Below, one piece after another: positions 63,330-64,000 of a stretch of DNA of 64,000 nucleotides. The notes below the pieces were generated by a model. It did not search any database and was not told the origin of the DNA. It saw only the letters and a list, made by a program, of their open reading frames with translations. Every line of letters starts with the position of its first letter. The first letter of the stretch is position 1. The stretch comes from VXYL01 sp963666465. Its GTDB lineage: Bacteria > Pseudomonadota > Gammaproteobacteria > Pseudomonadales > Azotimanducaceae. Location: contig OY762824.1 of NCBI GenBank assembly GCA_963666465.1, forward strand, positions 4,464,001-4,528,000, in the 5' to 3' direction. The translations under genes were made by a program, and so were the position numbers.

Positions 63330-64000
63330 ATGGCAGAGGGTGTACCACCGCTCATCCATCTCAGCGACCTCGGCAAGGTTTTCTACACCGAGGAGTTGGA
63401 GACCCACGCGCTCAGCGGCCTGCATCTCGACATCGGCCGCGGCGAGTTCGTCTCGATCGCGGGACCGTCGGGCTGCGGCAAGTCGACGCTGCTGTCCATC
63501 ATCGGCCTGCTCGACACCGCTACCGCCGGCGAATACCAATTGGACGGCGAACCCGTGCGTGGGCTGTCCGTCGGCGACCGGGCGCGCATCCGGAACGAGG
63601 CCATCGGTTTCATCTTCCAGGCCTTCAACCTCATCGGCGACCTGACGGTTTACGAGAACGTCGAGTTGCCTCTGGTCTACCGCGACATGCACGGTTCGGA
63701 ACGCAAGACGCGCGTGCAGGCGGCGCTCGAGCGGGTCGGCATGGTGCATCGCGAGAAGCACTTCCCGGCGCAGCTCTCGGGCGGCCAGCAGCAGCGTGTC
63801 GCCGTCGCCCGCGCCATCGTCGGCGAACCGCTGATCCTGCTGGCCGACGAGCCGACCGGCAACCTGGATTCGACCAACGGCAAGGCGGTCATGGACCTCT
63901 TGGGCGAGCTGCACGACGACGGCGCGACCGTCTGCATGGTGACCCACGATCCGCGCTACGCCGACATAGCCGAGCGAACGGTGCACCTCTTCGACGGGCG
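63330..64000 (+). CDS. ABC transporter ATP-binding protein, MacB/LolD type (cut by the window end)
   Basis: ATG 63330 with AAGGAG upstream; 223 codons are present and the frame is open at the window edge. FYTEELETHALSGLHLDIGRGEFVSIAGPSGCGKSTLLSIIGLLDTATAGEY (Walker A), IGFIFQAFNLIGDLTVYENVELPLVYR (Q loop), AQLSGGQQQRVAVARAIVGEP (signature), LILLADEPTGNLDS (Walker B) and VCMVTHDPRYADIAERTVHLFDG (H loop) are complete. It is the MacB/LolD-type ATPase that would energise the FtsX-like permease encoded at 56607. It lies 31 bp after the adaptor gene and shares its sigma-54 promoter. Confidence 0.95.
   Translation, partial: MAEGVPPLIHLSDLGKVFYTEELETHALSGLHLDIGRGEFVSIAGPSGCGKSTLLSIIGLLDTATAGEYQLDGEPVRGLSVGDRARIRNEAIGFIFQAFNLIGDLTVYENVELPLVYRDMHGSERKTRVQAALERVGMVHREKHFPAQLSGGQQQRVAVARAIVGEPLILLADEPTGNLDSTNGKAVMDLLGELHDDGATVCMVTHDPRYADIAERTVHLFDG

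Overview
The window looks like chromosomal DNA of a GC-rich gammaproteobacterium, probably uncultured or from a draft-quality assembly. The best taxonomic clue is gene order: a prepilin-peptidase start, pilC, pilB, two pilins, tRNA-Thr, nadC and ampD lie together, as around pilA in Pseudomonas. Homodimeric-type aceE next to aceF fits the same group. Almost every intergenic gap holds dispersed, often hairpin-forming repeats. I name these families A (86-91 bp units, often in tandem), B, C (long hairpins), D and E.

Layout. 0-8.6 kb: type IV pilus genes on the minus strand, two pilins on the plus strand, tRNA-Thr(CGT), nadC, ampD and a ROK-family sugar kinase. 8.7-14 kb: a decayed IS1182-type transposase, then pyruvate dehydrogenase E1 (with seven in-frame SPQADG repeats at its N-terminus) and E2. 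14-17 kb: a porin and a UrtA-type urea-binding protein interrupted by one in-frame TGA. 17-20.6 kb: LemA, two TPM-domain proteins and a methyltransferase. 20.6-25.5 kb: a frameshifted small gene, a CMD/AhpD-like protein with an in-frame TGA at a CxxC cysteine (candidate selenocysteine), an LLM-class monooxygenase, an aldo/keto reductase and a small exported protein. 25.7-31.3 kb: NUDIX hydrolase, nitronate monooxygenase, metallophosphoesterase, acyl-CoA dehydrogenase, and a chimeric NYN-domain gene split by a family-A repeat.

31.3-36 kb is accessory DNA: a degenerate stretch, a small gene, an ApaLI-like restriction-modification pair with one frameshift in each gene, and an 11-unit repeat array. 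36-47.3 kb: an SLC13/TrkA-C transporter, a second LLM monooxygenase, two ABC exporters with N-terminal zinc ribbons followed by a DUF1854 protein, and a GPH/MFS transporter. 47-52.4 kb: small genes and a DUF1552/DUF1592 (PSCyt-type) pair.

52.4-56.4 kb is a scarred island: RNA-ligase and AAA-ATPase remnants, vapB with a 3'-truncated vapC, and an SF2 helicase fused to an amidoligase domain. The last two are convergent and both lose their 3' ends at one junction. A HIT-family gene follows. 56.5-64 kb is a self-contained efflux-type operon: MacB/FtsX-like permease, sigma-54 response regulator, histidine kinase, HlyD-like adaptor and ABC ATPase (cut by the window end). Two near-consensus -24/-12 promoters, each preceded by the palindrome GTCCG-N4-CGGAC, sit upstream of the permease and adaptor genes and suggest that the kinase/regulator pair controls the transporter.

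At least seven genes carry single-base frameshifts, several in short homopolymers, and two carry single in-frame TGA codons. Assembly error and real decay cannot be separated from the sequence alone, so each case is flagged. All homology statements are from recognition of motifs by eye; no database search was run.
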